Positions 33,421-53,451 are shown, counted from the stretch's first letter. The stretch is 64,000 nt of DNA from Nissolia schottii (GCA_003254905.1 QANU01108907.1:70947-134946), one strand, 5' to 3'. Notes: generated by a model not told the origin, from the sequence alone. Numbers and translations are program-made.

Positions 33421-34741
33421 AAAACAGAGAAGGTTTTTAAAATCGTCCCTGCACATATACATACTAAATTTTTTTGTAAAATAGTTCTTATCTACCATTA
33501 TAGTATGTTATTTATCTACACATTGCTTAGTAGATTATTTCACTTGTTTAATTAACTATTACTCCTTCCATCCATCTTATATTAATTGTCTATTTTTTAC
33601 TTTTAAGTTTTGTTGATCTTATTTGTGTTCCTTTATTTTTAAAGGAATAAAATTAGATATGACATATAAAAAAAAAGTAGAGTTTATTTCACTTGTTTAA
33701 CTAACTATTACTCTCTCCATCCAATTTTTTTACTTTCAAGTTTTGTTGATCTTATTTGTGTTCCTAATTTTAGAAGAATAAAATTGGATATGACTTATCG
33801 AAGTAAAAAAATTTAAGTCAATGATAAACTTAAATGCAAAAAAATGCACAATTAATATGAAAGAATGTGAAAGAGAGGGAATATGTTGCAAATGACAAGT
33901 TATTATTCATTGCAAATAGGGAGTACTTCTTTGCAAATAATTGCATATGTAGAAACTAATTTAATTTTTTTTTGGTAAGAAATAAATTTAAAATTAATAA
34001 CACATAAAGGCACCAAAATTATATTTTAGCCTAATAAATTGGAATCTAATGTTGGCCATTGATCAAAAGCTTAGACATTGACAGCTAAACCTGTTTGTTA
34101 TGCTATTTACTATCTACCGTTGGTACAAAATGAAAAAGCAAATCAGCAGAATATATATGTGTGTGTGATCTTCGTTTTTTATTGTTTTCATTTTGTGAAA
34201 TAACCATTAACTAATTTTGTGAAATGACCATTTGACTGAAGATAACCACAAAAATAATCTTATTAGCAGTTAATTTTGTACTAAAAATGGAAAAAGTATT
34301 TAGCAAAAGCACAGATTACAGATGTAATCTTTTCTTCTTTACTTTTTAGCTGGTGGCAAAGAACAAGCATGACTAATCACTCTTAAAGATTATTTCCATA
34401 TCTTGTCCGAAAGAAAGAAAAAAAAGAAAAAAGAAGAAGATAGTTTTCTTGCCCAAATAATACAGATTTTGATTCTATTTCTTTCCCAGTTTTTCACTTT
34501 AATTTGGGCACTAATTGCCGACAAGATCTTGTGATATACATTAGATTAGATATCAATCCACGTGCTAATGTTCTTAATCCCTTAATTTCTTCATCCAATT
34601 ATAGTTCATTAATCCATTTGACCGCGTTGACCTCCATATTTTTTATTGCGCTACTCAGTCATTGATCATTGACATCTAATCCTTTATGTCACTTAAAATT
34701 TTAGCCTACTATATATTGCTAGTTTCTCTCTATCAATAAAA

Positions 34742-34773
<32 letters not shown>

Positions 34774-34774
34774 G

Positions 34775-34824
<50 letters not shown>
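34742..34824. repeat. (TA)n microsatellite with regularly placed TGTA interruptions
   Basis: About 83 bp of TA dinucleotides interrupted by TG at three places, forming long self-complementary stretches. Confidence 0.9.
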
Positions 34825-34828
<4 letters not shown>

Positions 34829-37800
34829 TAGTTTCACTTTTCAACTAACTCGAGTTTAAATATATAGTTCAAGACATCTCAGAATGGCTTAATGATAAAT
34901 TAATTATTAGTAGTATTCATAAGACACATGCACTTATGAAAAAGTAATGTTTTTTTTTTCTTTATAAAATCTGATCCTATGATATAATTGGCCGGTACTC
35001 CTAATTGACAATATTATTCAGTGATTTGTCGCTAATGTTTTATAAGTTTCTAAATGATTTTACAAAAACAGAAAAGTAATACACGTCAACCGGTATCTTG
35101 ATATCTTAATATGTGTAGAATTCACCTTATGATTTTAACCCCACATCCATTACTGCTCTTGAATATGAATTATCAACGTTTTTTTTTTGGTTAAGTTTCA
35201 AATTTGTGCATAGCATACAATAATCAATAGTATCGTATACTCATTATTAATTTACAATTATTTAGAATTAATATACTTTTTCATTATTCTTAAAATGTAT
35301 GTGCCTCACGGTTAGTTCCTTTATTAATCAAAACCTTTTAAAAATTCTTTTTCAATTGACGAGCTCTCAATGAAAACAAATTTAAAGAAACCACAACACA
35401 AAAACTAAATATTGAAGTGAGAGAACCCAAATCTTTATAAGACATTCCCATCAAGATAATCTTCCTAATTTGTAATTCCTTACAAAAGGTACTCACATGA
35501 TTTTAATTAAATCCATTTCAAATACAACCCCTAAATTAACAACCACATCATCCATTATATTACTGGTCATCGGATCACATTTAAGAGAATGACTAAGAAA
35601 GAAGAAATAACAAATTCTCAAGTGTCATCAAATCAATGGTGCAAAATAATAGAGCAATAGTAATGACTCAAGCAATGCCATTAGAGAGGTATCTGTATCA
35701 CACTTTTAGCAGTAGAGTGCGCATAAAGCGACAATGTTTTCTTAGTTTGTTACCTATAACTAGTCCAAAAATTCTCTGGAATCTGTCAAAATCACCCCAA
35801 TTTTGGTCAAATTTCTCAGCTTCCACTTGCACACATGTTCAAATCTATGTTTTTTGTCATCCTCAAAGTTATCTTCAGAAATAATGGTACAGAAAAATCC
35901 AATCAGGGTTTTCATTTTCATCAGTTCATTGATGGTTTATCATATCCCAAACTAGTGGTTCAAGTGTCAAATTGATTGAAGAAACCAGATAAGTTCAATT
36001 CAACTTTTGTCACCTGAAACCTGTATAGTTAGATTCTCTCCTTTGTGCACATACAAGTGCCAACATATGTCTCCCAAATTATATATTAAAATTTCTTCAA
36101 TTCCAAAACTGCCTAAGAATCCCACATTACATTCCTCAATAGAGGACAAAGGGGAAGACAGAAATCAATCAGGTCCAATTTGTATTTTGTGGAGACAACT
36201 AACATGATGGTCTAGTTGTCACAGTGTCTTGCAGATAGCAGGTAATAAGGTTACTTACTAGCATGAAATTGGACACAACCAACAAGGTTGGATCTTAGCA
36301 ACTACAACAACATAGAGGGGGTGTGTCACATTTATTAGGACAAACACAGCTCTCTCCTCTAGTTATTTATCTCCACCATAAAGATCGGTCAGCTTTGCTC
36401 CTTTCATTTCATGTCTGTACCATTATTTGCTGGTGGGTCTGGTGGGAGATTTAGGCATCAGAAATTGGGGGGCAGAGACAATCCACATTTGATTTTGGTT
36501 TTGGAGTTTTTTAAGGGATTTGCTTGATTGTGATGATATATCCAATTAAAGCACGTTATGACTTATGAGTCAGTTGCTTTTCAACCTTGCTAATGTTCTA
36601 TTAACACAAGATCTTACATATCATAATGCATAGTTTTTGGAACTTACATGAACATGAGGTAGTGAACTTATCCAACATAAATAATTATCCTAGGACCCTA
36701 TCTGTTATGTCTTTTTCTTATTCTTCCCGTTAGAGTCTCATGTTGGGCATGGATAGAAGTTAAATAATTTTTATAAGTGTAAGACAATCCTATTATGTAG
36801 TTAGCTTTTGAGATGGAGTTAGGTTACTCAATTCTTTAATATGATATCAAAGTTTATTATTATTGAGTCATCCGGAAATGATCATCTCTTCAAATTGAAA
36901 AGGTGTCCACTCAAACCATTCGCGCTCTCTCACTCTCACTCTCTTGCTCATGCTTGTGGTTCACATTCTCTCACTCACAGAACGATCACACATGATCTCG
37001 CAATACTCTTAGGATATGAAAATTCTTGGTTGAGTTTGGATTAGATTCATGCCAATGGATCTCAGCAATCTAATAAACTCAATCAAATTTATAAATTCAA
37101 ATGAACTCAAAATCTCTCTAGGCTAAGCCCAATAACTATATTCTTGCTTGTTATGGTTTTAAATAGTATATATAAATACAAAGATTTAGACCTATTTACT
37201 TAAAATTTTGAGTCAAGATGTAGTATTCATTGCATTATTGTGGTCTAAATTCTTCCTCTTGGTCCGTCCAAAACTTAACATCTCATTGTACCCATCTTGC
37301 TTACTCGTAAGTACCCTTCTATAACGGCTAACTATAGTTATAATGGCAATCAATGATCTCAATAGTCATTATTAATCATTAATTAAGGTATCATAAAGAC
37401 TCAAATATTTAGTAGCTACTCAATAGGTTTAATGACTTCGTAGTCGCCCTAATCTCTCTCCATCGATAAGAATGATGAACAAGAGAAGGGAAGAGATCAA
37501 AACCTTGACAGTGCATCCTCTCATTTACTCTGAGTTAGACAACACCACCTCCCAACCCTGTTTTTTTTGGATGTTCCTTTTGATAGAGCTGATAGCTACT
37601 TGATCCGATTAGGATTGGGTCAAGTCCATTTTAGGGGGATAGTGAGCAAGAGAGTAATTCCTTCCCTGTCCCATTTATGAATTATGAATGTAGTTTTTGT
37701 CCTTTTCTTATGGCAAATACTCCCCCTCACATCCATGTTGCCAATTCCATCGACAAAATGCCAGTGGCCAAAGATGTTTCAGCTTCAGATCGCTTTATCG

Positions 37801-38512
37801 TGTTTGTAATTGCTTTCCCTGAAAAAGTCATGTAAAAGTTTCTAAAATTAAATAATATATGCCTAGAGCGACAAGAGTCAAACATGGTGTGATTTTTACC
37901 AACTGGCCTTAGGTCTTAACTCATTCTCTACCCTGTTTTTTCAAGATTTAAATGAATGATCTCTAGATTTGTGCTTAGGCTTATTTTCTAAGGGGCCTTT
38001 GGTATATTGGACTCCTTGCATGCTCCAATTTTATGTCTTCAGACAAATTTTTTTTATTTTTATATGTTTGTTTTTCTGTCATATCTCATATTAAATAAAG
38101 TAAAAGATAAACCTAATAATATCTAAAAATCTTTAAAAAAAATATTTATTTTATTTAATATGTAGGATGATTTGTATGACGATTTAGTGGGAAAATATTT
38201 TTCCCTCAAAAAGTAATGTACAGATTATATAGGAGAGAATTACTTATATATTCTTCTGCTAAATTTATTGATATGGCGATGACTATTAGGGAGAAACACC
38301 TCACAATTGTCTCAAAGTTCTTTTGAATGGTTCTTCTCATCTTATAATGTTTTTTTTTACCGTGGTTATATGACCGACTTCATAAACAAGATGCAGATAA
38401 AATGTGTTGGCGTACACTCAGTTTCCACATAAAAGCAAGTTCGATGGTTATGGAAAGCTGACCAGATGATCAAATGAAAGGTGATTGACCAATGGGAATG
38501 GCAGTTACATGA

Positions 38513-38530
38513 GGAGGGGGGGGGGGGGGN
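38513..38530. other. Poly-G run ending in an undetermined base
   Basis: A run of about 15 guanines after GAGGAGG ends with the window's only N at 38530. This is most simply a sequencing or assembly uncertainty in a homopolymer, so frames across it should not be trusted. Confidence 0.85.
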
Positions 38531-39793
38531 ACTTGATGATCCTGTATACATACAGAGTAATGCCACCTTCCAATGTCTTCCAAAAGGCATGAATGAATGG
38601 CCACAACAACAATATATGCGGTCCCTGTAATCCCCATAGCCTCTTTTATACACCAAAGACAAAAGTTACTAGAATTATGACTAGTTGCTGTCATTTCATT
38701 GTCTCCATGGGAACTATTTTGTTAATTAAGGAGGAACTGAACAAAATTCTTGATGCCCCCACCCATCATGTGATCGATCTTGAAGAATCAGATTTGCATC
38801 ACTTTTTTGCTAGAAATATCACCTAAGGTCACGGTCTAACCTTTGTAATGCTCCAAAAATGCACAATCACATTTTTGTTTTTTTTTGTTTTTTTTTTGTG
38901 TGTGTGTGGATGGGATAACTGACTGCAATTCAGCTGTTCATCATTATCAAATCAAGAACATAGCCCAGTTAAACAGAATTGGACATCAAAATGGCTATAG
39001 ACATCCTTCAGACGGGCCTTGTAGTACTTGCTTTGATTTTGCCAAAAGCTAAGGGTGGAAAATTATCTGCAAATAAAAGGTTGGAAAACTCTATTTTACT
39101 AATGAGTTACATGTTCAACCAAACAACAAAAAAATTGAGTTACACGGGATTAAGTTGATCTAAGTTTGTTTTACATATTGAAGAGAGACATGAATCTGAC
39201 ATGTTACATGTCACATTTTATGTTCAATCTAGCTTATTTTTGAAAGTTAAAAAGTTGATATAATTAGAAAGTCTATATTACATAATTTTTTAACTTCTAT
39301 TCATTATCTATGTACAAGAGTTTTACAATATCATCTAATCATGTATTGTCATGTCTCATCAATCCACCATTTTCAATTATGTGACAACACAAGTTGAAGT
39401 ATCAATGTCCAATATTATGAACCTAAGCCCAAAAAAGGACTAGTTTATACAAAGTTACACACTTAGATGGCATGATATAATATCCAAAATAGAAGTAGTC
39501 TATCAACTGCATTATATCATAGTCAAATTGTTATCTGCTCGAGATGTAATTCCATATTCTCAATGTAGAAATTGGACATAACCTTGAAGAGATCAGCTCC
39601 TTTTGCGGAGCAGCAAAGTATTATTCACTATTGTTATTGTTTTGGTACATAAAGATCCTCCATTTGGCTAATAAATTAACCACGACATGATACATGGGGG
39701 CCTATCGCTCCAAAATGCTTGAATAACCAAAACTGAAATTGACAAACCAAAACTCAAACTCTGACAAGGGTAGGTGTAACAAACCAACATCTA

Positions 39794-45969
<6,176 letters not shown>

Positions 45970-46135
45970 TGTTTTCTGGGTTTCTTCTCTCTCTCTCGAG
46001 AAAGAGTTTGGAAGACACTGACACTGTGTGACTCTGTTTTGCGTGTTTCTAAGATGAGTGAGTGTGAGGTGTGGGAACACATAGCTGCCACATGTTATCA
46101 TTATGGGATTCAATTCAACAAGATCATGTGAATGT

Positions 46136-46379
46136 CAAGCGCTTTTAAAACTTAGCATGATTTTCCCGTAGAAATATATAGGCTCGGGGATTAAGGAACG
46201 GTTCAGAATTAAGATCCCTTCTCGGTTCTCGTCAACTGCCAAAATTGTTTCGCGGATTTTTATGAATATTATTCTTGCTTTCAAGGAAACAATAGTATAT
46301 GCCAATATAATAATAAATGGAGAGATACTTTCCCACCCTAGTTTTTAGTAGTAACGGCATCGGTATAATTTATTCAATG
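46136..46379. other. Upstream region of PGM
   Basis: The minus-strand leader of PGM probably begins near 46050-46100. No clear TATA box is seen at the right distance. The rest is AT-rich without features. Confidence 0.4.
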
Positions 46380-46635
46380 TTTAAATATGTTTTTGGTTCC
46401 ATAAAATTAAAAATTTGTGTTTGATAATTTTCATTAAAAATTAATTCTTAAAAAAAATTTGACTCAACCATTAAATATGATATATGACACATGTGACATG
46501 GTCATGTTAATGCTTAATGTCTCTTGGCAAGGACCAAAATCTACCAAATTTTTTTTAGAGATTAATTTCTAACAATTTTTTTTTAAGAATTAAATACAAA
46601 TTTTTTAATTTTATAGAGATTAAAAACATATTTAA
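46380..46635. mobile_element. Mutator-like MITE with TTAAATATGTTTTT termini
   Basis: The left arm TTAAATATGTTTTTGGTTCC…AAAATTTGTGTTTGATAAT is the inverse of the right arm ATTAAATACAAATTTTTT…ATAGAGATTAAAAACATATTTAA. Arms are about 70-100 bp and the element is about 255 bp in total. The ends are related to those of the larger element at 26080-27298. No target duplication could be fixed with confidence. Confidence 0.65.
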
Positions 46636-48025
46636 TCATTTACTCTATTAAATGTCATTTTCTTATTTTAATATATTCTAAAATAAATATTTATTTATTA
46701 AATTTAAACAAAATTAATTTTTTAATATTTTTTATTAAATAAATTCTCTCTCGCACTTATTTACTAGTATAATAATTCTAATTATCCACTATAAGTAAAT
46801 ATAATTAAATAAAATATTATCAACTTTTTATTTTTATATTTTTTAATACTTTTTTAATATTTGTGGAAAAGAAAAAATCAACAACTATTTTAAAACTGAA
46901 ACGGAGGGAGTAGTTGATTATTCACAACTAATACTAAATATTAATATTTATATTTCAATCAGATGTTTCGTATTTTGAAAATAATATTCATCATGGATGT
47001 GGAAGAGAGGTGATTAAATTGATCTAATTAAAACAGATAAAAATTAATTTGGATTGAATTGCAAAACTAAATCAAATTGATCCAATCTAAGCTGATTATA
47101 TCGATAAAATTGATTAGCATTTTAATTCGATGGATCCAACCGAAAACAAAGCTAATTTGGAAAGTTCAACACAATGGTTGAAGGGTTGAACCATTATAAG
47201 TTTTATTCTCTTTTTTAATTCCATTTTAAAGTTCAAAAGTTCACACCCCTTATCATAAAGTAACGGAATAGTTTACAAAGTAGGATTGTCATTCCATACC
47301 ACAAGCTATTGGCAAAAGCAAGACGGATGCATTATGCATAAATCTCATCGTCATAAAAGCCATTTTGATATTAGTTATTCGATCGTCTAACAAATGATTT
47401 AGTATTACTTATGTTTCCCTAAGAAGTGCTTGCTCTCGCATAACAGTTGAGAATAATTATTCAGATGCTGCTACGAACTAGCGCAGTATCATCGGATCAA
47501 ATTTATTGTTTTCAAATAGGAAATATAGAATCGTGGAAATACTTGAACAAGAGGTCATTTTTATCTCTCACATCCTCCTCTTTAGTAAAATAAATAAATA
47601 ACAAAAACATAAACTTGACACAATATTAAGCCAGAGTTTTCATCCTTCCCAGGTAACACTACTATAAGCACCATCCTCACGCACACTATAAGGGAAGGAC
47701 TATCATTTGTGTGGTTAATTTTTTTCCTAAAATTAATGCAACTCCAGTCACATCGCCAGCTCTCTATCAAATCCTCGTCATCCTTCCTTCTATTGTCTAC
47801 AAGTAACTAAAGAATGCAGATATACAAATCACCCCTTGAATTCTCATATCTAACTATATCACTGATCACTGCCTTGGTGAATAACATAGTGAGAAAAATA
47901 TCACCTGAAAATCTGGATCAGATAATAGGAGCTCTCATTTGTTCTCAATTTGGTATATAGCAGTTCATTACTGTGGAGAAAAAGAACCATCGGCCCAAAG
48001 CCAAGAGTACTTCTTAGCTTTCTGC
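46636..48025. other. Intergenic DNA between PGM and the O-fucosyltransferase-like gene
   Basis: AT-rich, no domain-bearing frame. The last 100-250 bases before 48026 are likely the 3' untranslated region of the minus-strand O-fucosyltransferase-like gene. Confidence 0.5.
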
Positions 48026-51000
48026 TCAAGACACCGTAGAATTTGTCTGCTTTGTTGTTTCTTTCTGTAATTCATTATCCACAACACTCAAAATATCAGT
48101 TGGTGGACATTTGTCTGCAGGGTTCTTTGCAGATGTTTGGCAGAAGCATTCAGGCCAGGAATTTGTATAGAATGACTCCGGAGAAACACGTTCGTGAGGT
48201 TCACCAAAGTTCGTTTTAAGCATGACTCTCCTAACAGCTTCCTCAAAACCTGCCGTCTGCCCATTCTCCCTATCAATGAAGATGGGAGCAAGAGCTTTTC
48301 TATCAGGCCTGATCGTAGTCCGGAAGCCATAATAAAGGCGATGTCCAAGGAGGTTGTTCGCAAAGTTGCTTGGGCCATCATATGTTGGCATGAAAATGTC
48401 AGAAAGAAGACAGACCATGTAATCCACAGCAGAACCTGCCAATCCCCTAGTGTTCTGGGCAAGCTCTTCCGAGTTTTCCACTGTAGAATGATTCTCCAGT
48501 CGAGGGAACAAACTTCGAAATGGTTTCATAAATCGTTCCCCACCAAACAGTTCACCAGCTGCTAGATATATCCTGGTAGAATTGTCAAAACCCATTGTGC
48601 GCAAAATAAGACCAACCTGCATTGAGAAATACATCAATACCCATCCAATTAAACATCGATATCATAATCTTCAATGGATTTGAAATTTGTAAGGTACCAA
48701 AAAAAGATTTGAAATTTGTAATCACTATGCTTTTAAAGGTTAGTCCATTCACCAGACCCTGAGACACACGTTAAAGGACAATGAAAGCAAAACTATTATT
48801 TACCTCCTCAGGAGTCAATGGGCATTTTCCAATGGCCCTTCTTTCATTATAGACAAGTCTTTTAGGTGCAAAGTTTTCTTCACGGTACTTCTTCAAAATC
48901 TTTTGCTCCTCAGGTGTAAATATATCAAAGCATCTACAATCATATTCATGAGTAATGTAGAAATGAAGCATTGCATTTTTATTTCAGGAAAAGTACATTT
49001 ATCTACCAATAAAATAGGCTAGAATCAGCACTCGTAGTCAAACAACCAACATACTAATGGGAAGATATCCCTGACGCATGTATCCAAGAATTTAACTAAC
49101 TACAAATTATTAATTAATGCGGCAAAGCAAAAGTGGTCATGGGAAGAGCACTCAATTTTTTGAATGCCACAATACTCCAACTGTAACAGTGACAGACTTA
49201 ACTTGCAGCCATATTTGTTTAAACCATATCAACAACCCAATAGATCAATGTATGCCAAAACCAAGAAAGCAAGTCAGATGCCTGAATCGAAACCATAGTC
49301 CTAAACGGATATTGGGGTAATCTTCTAGTCATTGAATGATAGATGCAGTTTGTACAATCCTAGGTACTAGATAGGATCTGAGTTTGACAATAACATTGCT
49401 CTCAACTCAACCTAAAGACAAGTTCTCTCGACACTAGCTCTGAACCCATCCTGATAACCCCTTCATCTCATATAAAATAAAGCCTTTAAATTTTAAATTA
49501 ACCAGAAGATTATCGATTACAATATATTTATATCCCATATAGCTGGAGCTAGGTAGGATCTGAGTTTTTGCAATCCTAGTTACTAGGTAGGATCCGAGTT
49601 TCACAATCTTGCTCTCAACTCAACCTAAGGACAGAAGTTCTCTCTTCACTAGCTCCGAACCCATCCTAATAACCCCTTCATCTCTTATAAAATATAGCCT
49701 TTAAATAAAGCCTTTAAATTAACCAGAAGATTACTGATTACAATTTACTTATATCCCATACAGCTGGAGCTGGGATCTATAGAAAACCAGAAACCAAGGT
49801 AGCCAACGCTATGCCTTTAAGAAGTCATTTGAATTTACGAGGCTGCCTGCTAGGATCAATCTAATGCTCTGATGCTAGAAAACTGCTGCACTGTTATGCA
49901 CCATCAAAATTGCCATAGCTCATCCATTCAGAACAAAATGTACCATTATAAGAAATAAACCACTAACAAGGCAAATATGCATGATAATTAGTCAAATAAT
50001 ATAAATGTATTATAAAATATAATTTGTCAGTTAAGAAATATGCATTTTTCTCCTGGTATCCAACATTAATGAAAAGAGATAGAAAGACTTTACAGTAGCA
50101 ATTAAAGGCTTTTAGAAACAATATAAAAGAATCAATACAGGTCCATGGATACATGGAAAACACCCATAGTTTTGACCTACCTGAAAGGTTTACCTACGAT
50201 GCAATCTGACCAAAAATGGCCTAAGCAATCATGGCTTTAAATCAAAAGAAAACCATGCAGTTAACTCTTGATTGGGGAAGATAAAAAACACCATTACACA
50301 ACTTCTATAGCTCAATTGATGAGGAACACAGATGCAAACATAATTGTTCAATGTAACCCAGATAACATACCCAGCAAATGCCAGCATATCCATCTCAAAT
50401 CGAAGATGTATGGACATGTATGGACCTTGTGCACGCAGCTTATCAACTATTGATTGACTTAGCTTCATGATATGTGGCTTGAACCTTAAAGCATGATAGT
50501 TAACTCTGCACCTCAACCTTTGGTATTCAGGAATGTCAATTTCTTCGGCTAAGCGATGTGAAAAGGGAGTAAGATAGATAGCACCATGTTCCTTCATTTT
50601 ATTGAGAGCTTCAGTAGTATACCAACTTATCGGAGCATCTCTAGGAGGGCGAAGCTGTGTCAAAATAACATTTAAATGTCTTACCCATGAAATTGAAATA
50701 AATTCCAACTACCCATAAATGACCAAATTAATATAGTCTACCTGAAATGCTTTTATTTTCTTCTTTTTTCCATTTTTCTGATTTTCAGGAATGCTTTCAA
50801 CAATCTTTACATCATACCTCAGCGTCTTGACGAAGTGTTCAACATCATAGATACCATGGAAACCACTGCATGAAAAAATAATAGGGCCTATTGTAGTGTG
50901 ACATTGCTTCATGACAAATTAAAAATAAATTAAGCCAGCGTCTCTACTATCATCGAAAGGGGATTCCCCACTTTGTGTCTTTTCTACTTCTGCAAAAAGT

Positions 51001-53015
51001 CCAATATTTTGTTTTAACCAAAACTAAAAAAGACTGGACAAATTTGTCAGTGCAAATTAGATGGCCAAGGCCAACCACTTATAGGTTTAATGCACTTCTT
51101 TTCAGAAGTATTTTTTTAAATATAGAAGACAGTCTAAAGCAAGTATTTAGATTAAAGAAGAGAAAACCTGTCATTCCATAAAAATTGAAATTTCTCTTTA
51201 CACATGCATCACAGATGTCTCTTCTAATATATCAGAATAAGGTTCTAAGTTTCTAACTACCAAAACACAAACAACTAATTTATGAAACTTAATATGAAAT
51301 TTAAGTGAAACGCATGTACATGGGTTTTGGATGCTAAGACTAGATCAAACCCATTCAACTCATTTATGAGCTTATATCAGAAGTTAAAGAGATATAAGAA
51401 CCCAAATTAGTAATTTGTATGATACATGAGCAATAATTGAATGGGGGTTTATAGAAAAGTACAAGATTGTGATACCTTGGCTAAGGGCATTAGAGGGTAT
51501 ATATACCTATACACAAATGCGCACACAACACGAAAAGAATAAATGGAAGCCATAGGCAATCACATGACTCATTTCTGAGAAAAATGTTCTTAAATTCTCA
51601 TGACATAAGCCATAAGGGAAAAGGAAAATATTTAGCAAATGGCAAATTGGCAGTTATTCTTAACTATAGTTATCCTCCCATTCTGTTTGAAGAAAAAGCA
51701 ATGCAACAATTACTTGCTACCAGATAAATAAGAAATTAACAGATAAATAAGAACTTAACCAGAATTTATCTTTCAAATTCATTTGAGAAAATCAATATCA
51801 TTATACATTCTCTATCTCCCTGATAGTATTAACAATTCTGTCAAGTATATGAATTAATTAACGCTTGCATTCAAATTGCACAATCACATATATGTTCCAG
51901 AAAAACGAAATAGCTTCTTTTTCATTTTTATCCCCTAAAAAATAATCCAAAGCCAGGATTTGATGAACATATGCTGCAGATCAAAAGTAAGTGCAGAATA
52001 AGAATTCTAAGAGAGTTACCTATCATCATGCCAAAAGGAGTTTGCATCCAGCTCTGGTAGAACTAGTGTAGCATTCATGATTCGTGCAGCAAGAACAGCA
52101 TTAGATATCTACAGCATTGAAACAGAGTCTCTGAGTTACATACAGAACAGCACCGTGTATATAATAACAGTACTAGATTCACCAATATTCATATGCAGAC
52201 ACAACGCAAGTGTTTTACAGTTTCAGTGAACGCACTAAACCAATAAAATAAAAGCCCCTCTACTCATAAAAGTATACTACAGTTTACAGTCAGAGGGAAA
52301 AGGTACAAACTGCGCTGCGCTGCTGATTTAGCCCACCATTACATCGAACACGCAAATAGCCATTGCTCTCACTAGGAGGAGCTGCCAAAAACATCAATCA
52401 AACATCAAATTATAGCTTCAGAAAGTTTCAGAAATCTACATTTCTAAACAAGAATCTTGCATGAATTCAGAAACAGTCTGTAACTACAAGAACAGATAGA
52501 TACGGGGCCAATGAGTTCGCGGGGCGGACGATGGCCTCCAACCACCAGAATCAGCATTGTTCCACAGTTCTGCTATACGGATCTGTTTAATCACAATAAA
52601 AAAAATGAATAATCATCGATGGAACCCGCGAAATTAAGTATTGTAAAGAAAAAACCCTAACAAATCTGAGCATTCGAATGAGAATGTGCAAGATTCCAAA
52701 TTAAAATCTCTTCGATTCGCTAAGAAACTGAGTGAGGATTTGCACCAACCTCGGAGCGTAGGCTGGATGGAGCATTTGAAGTTCCTGTTGAGGAATAGAA
52801 CAAGGAGACGGTGCAGATCAAGAGCACCACAGCAGCAATCGACAACTTCACAACCATCGCCTTGAATCCTGATCCTCCGCCTTGTCTTCCATGCTGCCTG
52901 TGAAAACCAGCTCTGCAACCGAACAACGATAGCAACATAGTGAAGGCGATTCATCATCGAAAATCAAAATCAAATTCGAGATTTAATCGTCTTCTTCCTT
53001 CTCCTACCTTCTCAT
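48026..53015 (-). CDS. O-fucosyltransferase family protein (plant GT106-like)
   Basis: A Golgi type-II membrane glycosyltransferase of the plant O-fucosyltransferase-like family. Members act on cell-wall polysaccharides or glycoproteins using nucleotide sugars, and the acceptor here is unknown. Minus-strand coding exons: 53015-53008, 52912-52750, 52582-52504, 52381-52311, 52108-52020, 50865-50742, 50654-50371, 48933-48804 and 48616-48026. All have GT-AG junctions, and the joined frame encodes 512 residues. Seen: a short basic N terminus (MRRAGFHRQHGRQ), one membrane anchor (about residues 23-42, LSIAAVVLLICTVSLF), the family start motif RVRCNGGLNQQRSAISNAV, the substrate-site motif HLRFEMDMLAFAGC, and a C-terminal LAGSAVDYMVCLLSDIFMPT block. 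Exon 1 carries only eight coding bases. Two introns exceed 1 kb. N-glycosylation sequons occur (NAT, NST). Confidence 0.9.
49355..49775. repeat. Tandem duplication of about 216 bp inside intron 7 of the O-fucosyltransferase-like gene
   Basis: Copy 1 (49355-49570) and copy 2 (49571-49775) share CAATCCTAG at their start, TTGCTCTCAACTCAACCTAA, GAACCCATCCT…AACCCCTTCATCTC, AAAGCCTTTAAATT and AGCTGGAGCT at their end. Identity by eye is about 85-90 percent. It lies wholly in the 1.4-kb intron between coding exons 7 and 8. Confidence 0.8.
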
Positions 53016-53415
53016 GGTTAAGATCCAACGGCTCTGTGCTACGGATCCAGCACTTCAGTTTTACACTTCAGTAGTGGACGACGATGAAGAAGGGTACGGT
53101 GATTGCGAATGAAGAGAGGCAGAGACAGATGACTTACCGGCGATCTGCGACGTGGCGGTGACGGCGGCGGTTGGCGGTGGGGAATGAGGTGGTGAACGGC
53201 GGTGAGAGAAAGAAGGTGAAGTCCCCGTGAATGAAAAACTTGAGGAAAATAAACGTAGAATTAGAAAGTGGCTCACTGGCTTGGACCATGCCTTGGGCCA
53301 TATTATGGGCCTCAAGCAGAGTTTGGAAAAAGGGCTACAGGTTAAGATAACTATTGGGTTAAAGTTTGGGTTTAAAATAGGCCATTGGGTTATCACAGAA
53401 AAATAAGCCTTTATC

Positions 53416-53417
<2 letters not shown>

Positions 53418-53449
<32 letters not shown>
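53418..53449. repeat. (GA)n microsatellite upstream of the O-fucosyltransferase-like gene
   Basis: Sixteen GA dinucleotides, read as (CT)n on the gene strand, lie about 400 bp upstream of the start codon. Pyrimidine runs of this kind are common near plant core promoters; a role here is inference. Confidence 0.9.

Positions 53450-53451
<2 letters not shown>

Larger units (their letters stand above)
32430..39790. other. Long gene-free region
   Basis: No frame with a recognisable domain on either strand. It contains the (AAT)n and (TA)n microsatellites at 33371-33420 and 34742-34824, and a duplicated block at about 33540-33600 and 33690-33760 (TATTACTCxxTCCATCC…TTTTGTTGATCTTATTTGTG). It also holds an LTR-leader-like relic at about 36780-36845, an orphan TAAGGGGCCTTTGGTATA end near 37990, and an assembly ambiguity at 38530. 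Frames at 35636-35884 and 36007-36207 have no domain. Confidence 0.5.

Noticed and set aside
37990..38220. Tourist-like MITE starting TAAGGGGCCTTTGGTATA
   Set aside because: No matching right terminus with a TAA/TTA flank could be found.
38366..38826. Frames spanning the poly-G/N position
   Set aside because: They depend on an undetermined base and a homopolymer; not trustworthy.
45970..46113. Upstream Met for the PGM transit peptide
   Set aside because: The frame extends upstream to another Met, but the sequence there looks like untranslated leader, and the ATG at 45969 directly begins a typical transit peptide (MAFSSK).
53061..53417. 118-codon frame upstream of the O-fucosyltransferase-like start
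   Set aside because: Ser/Pro-rich, lies in the probable 5' leader and promoter; no domain.
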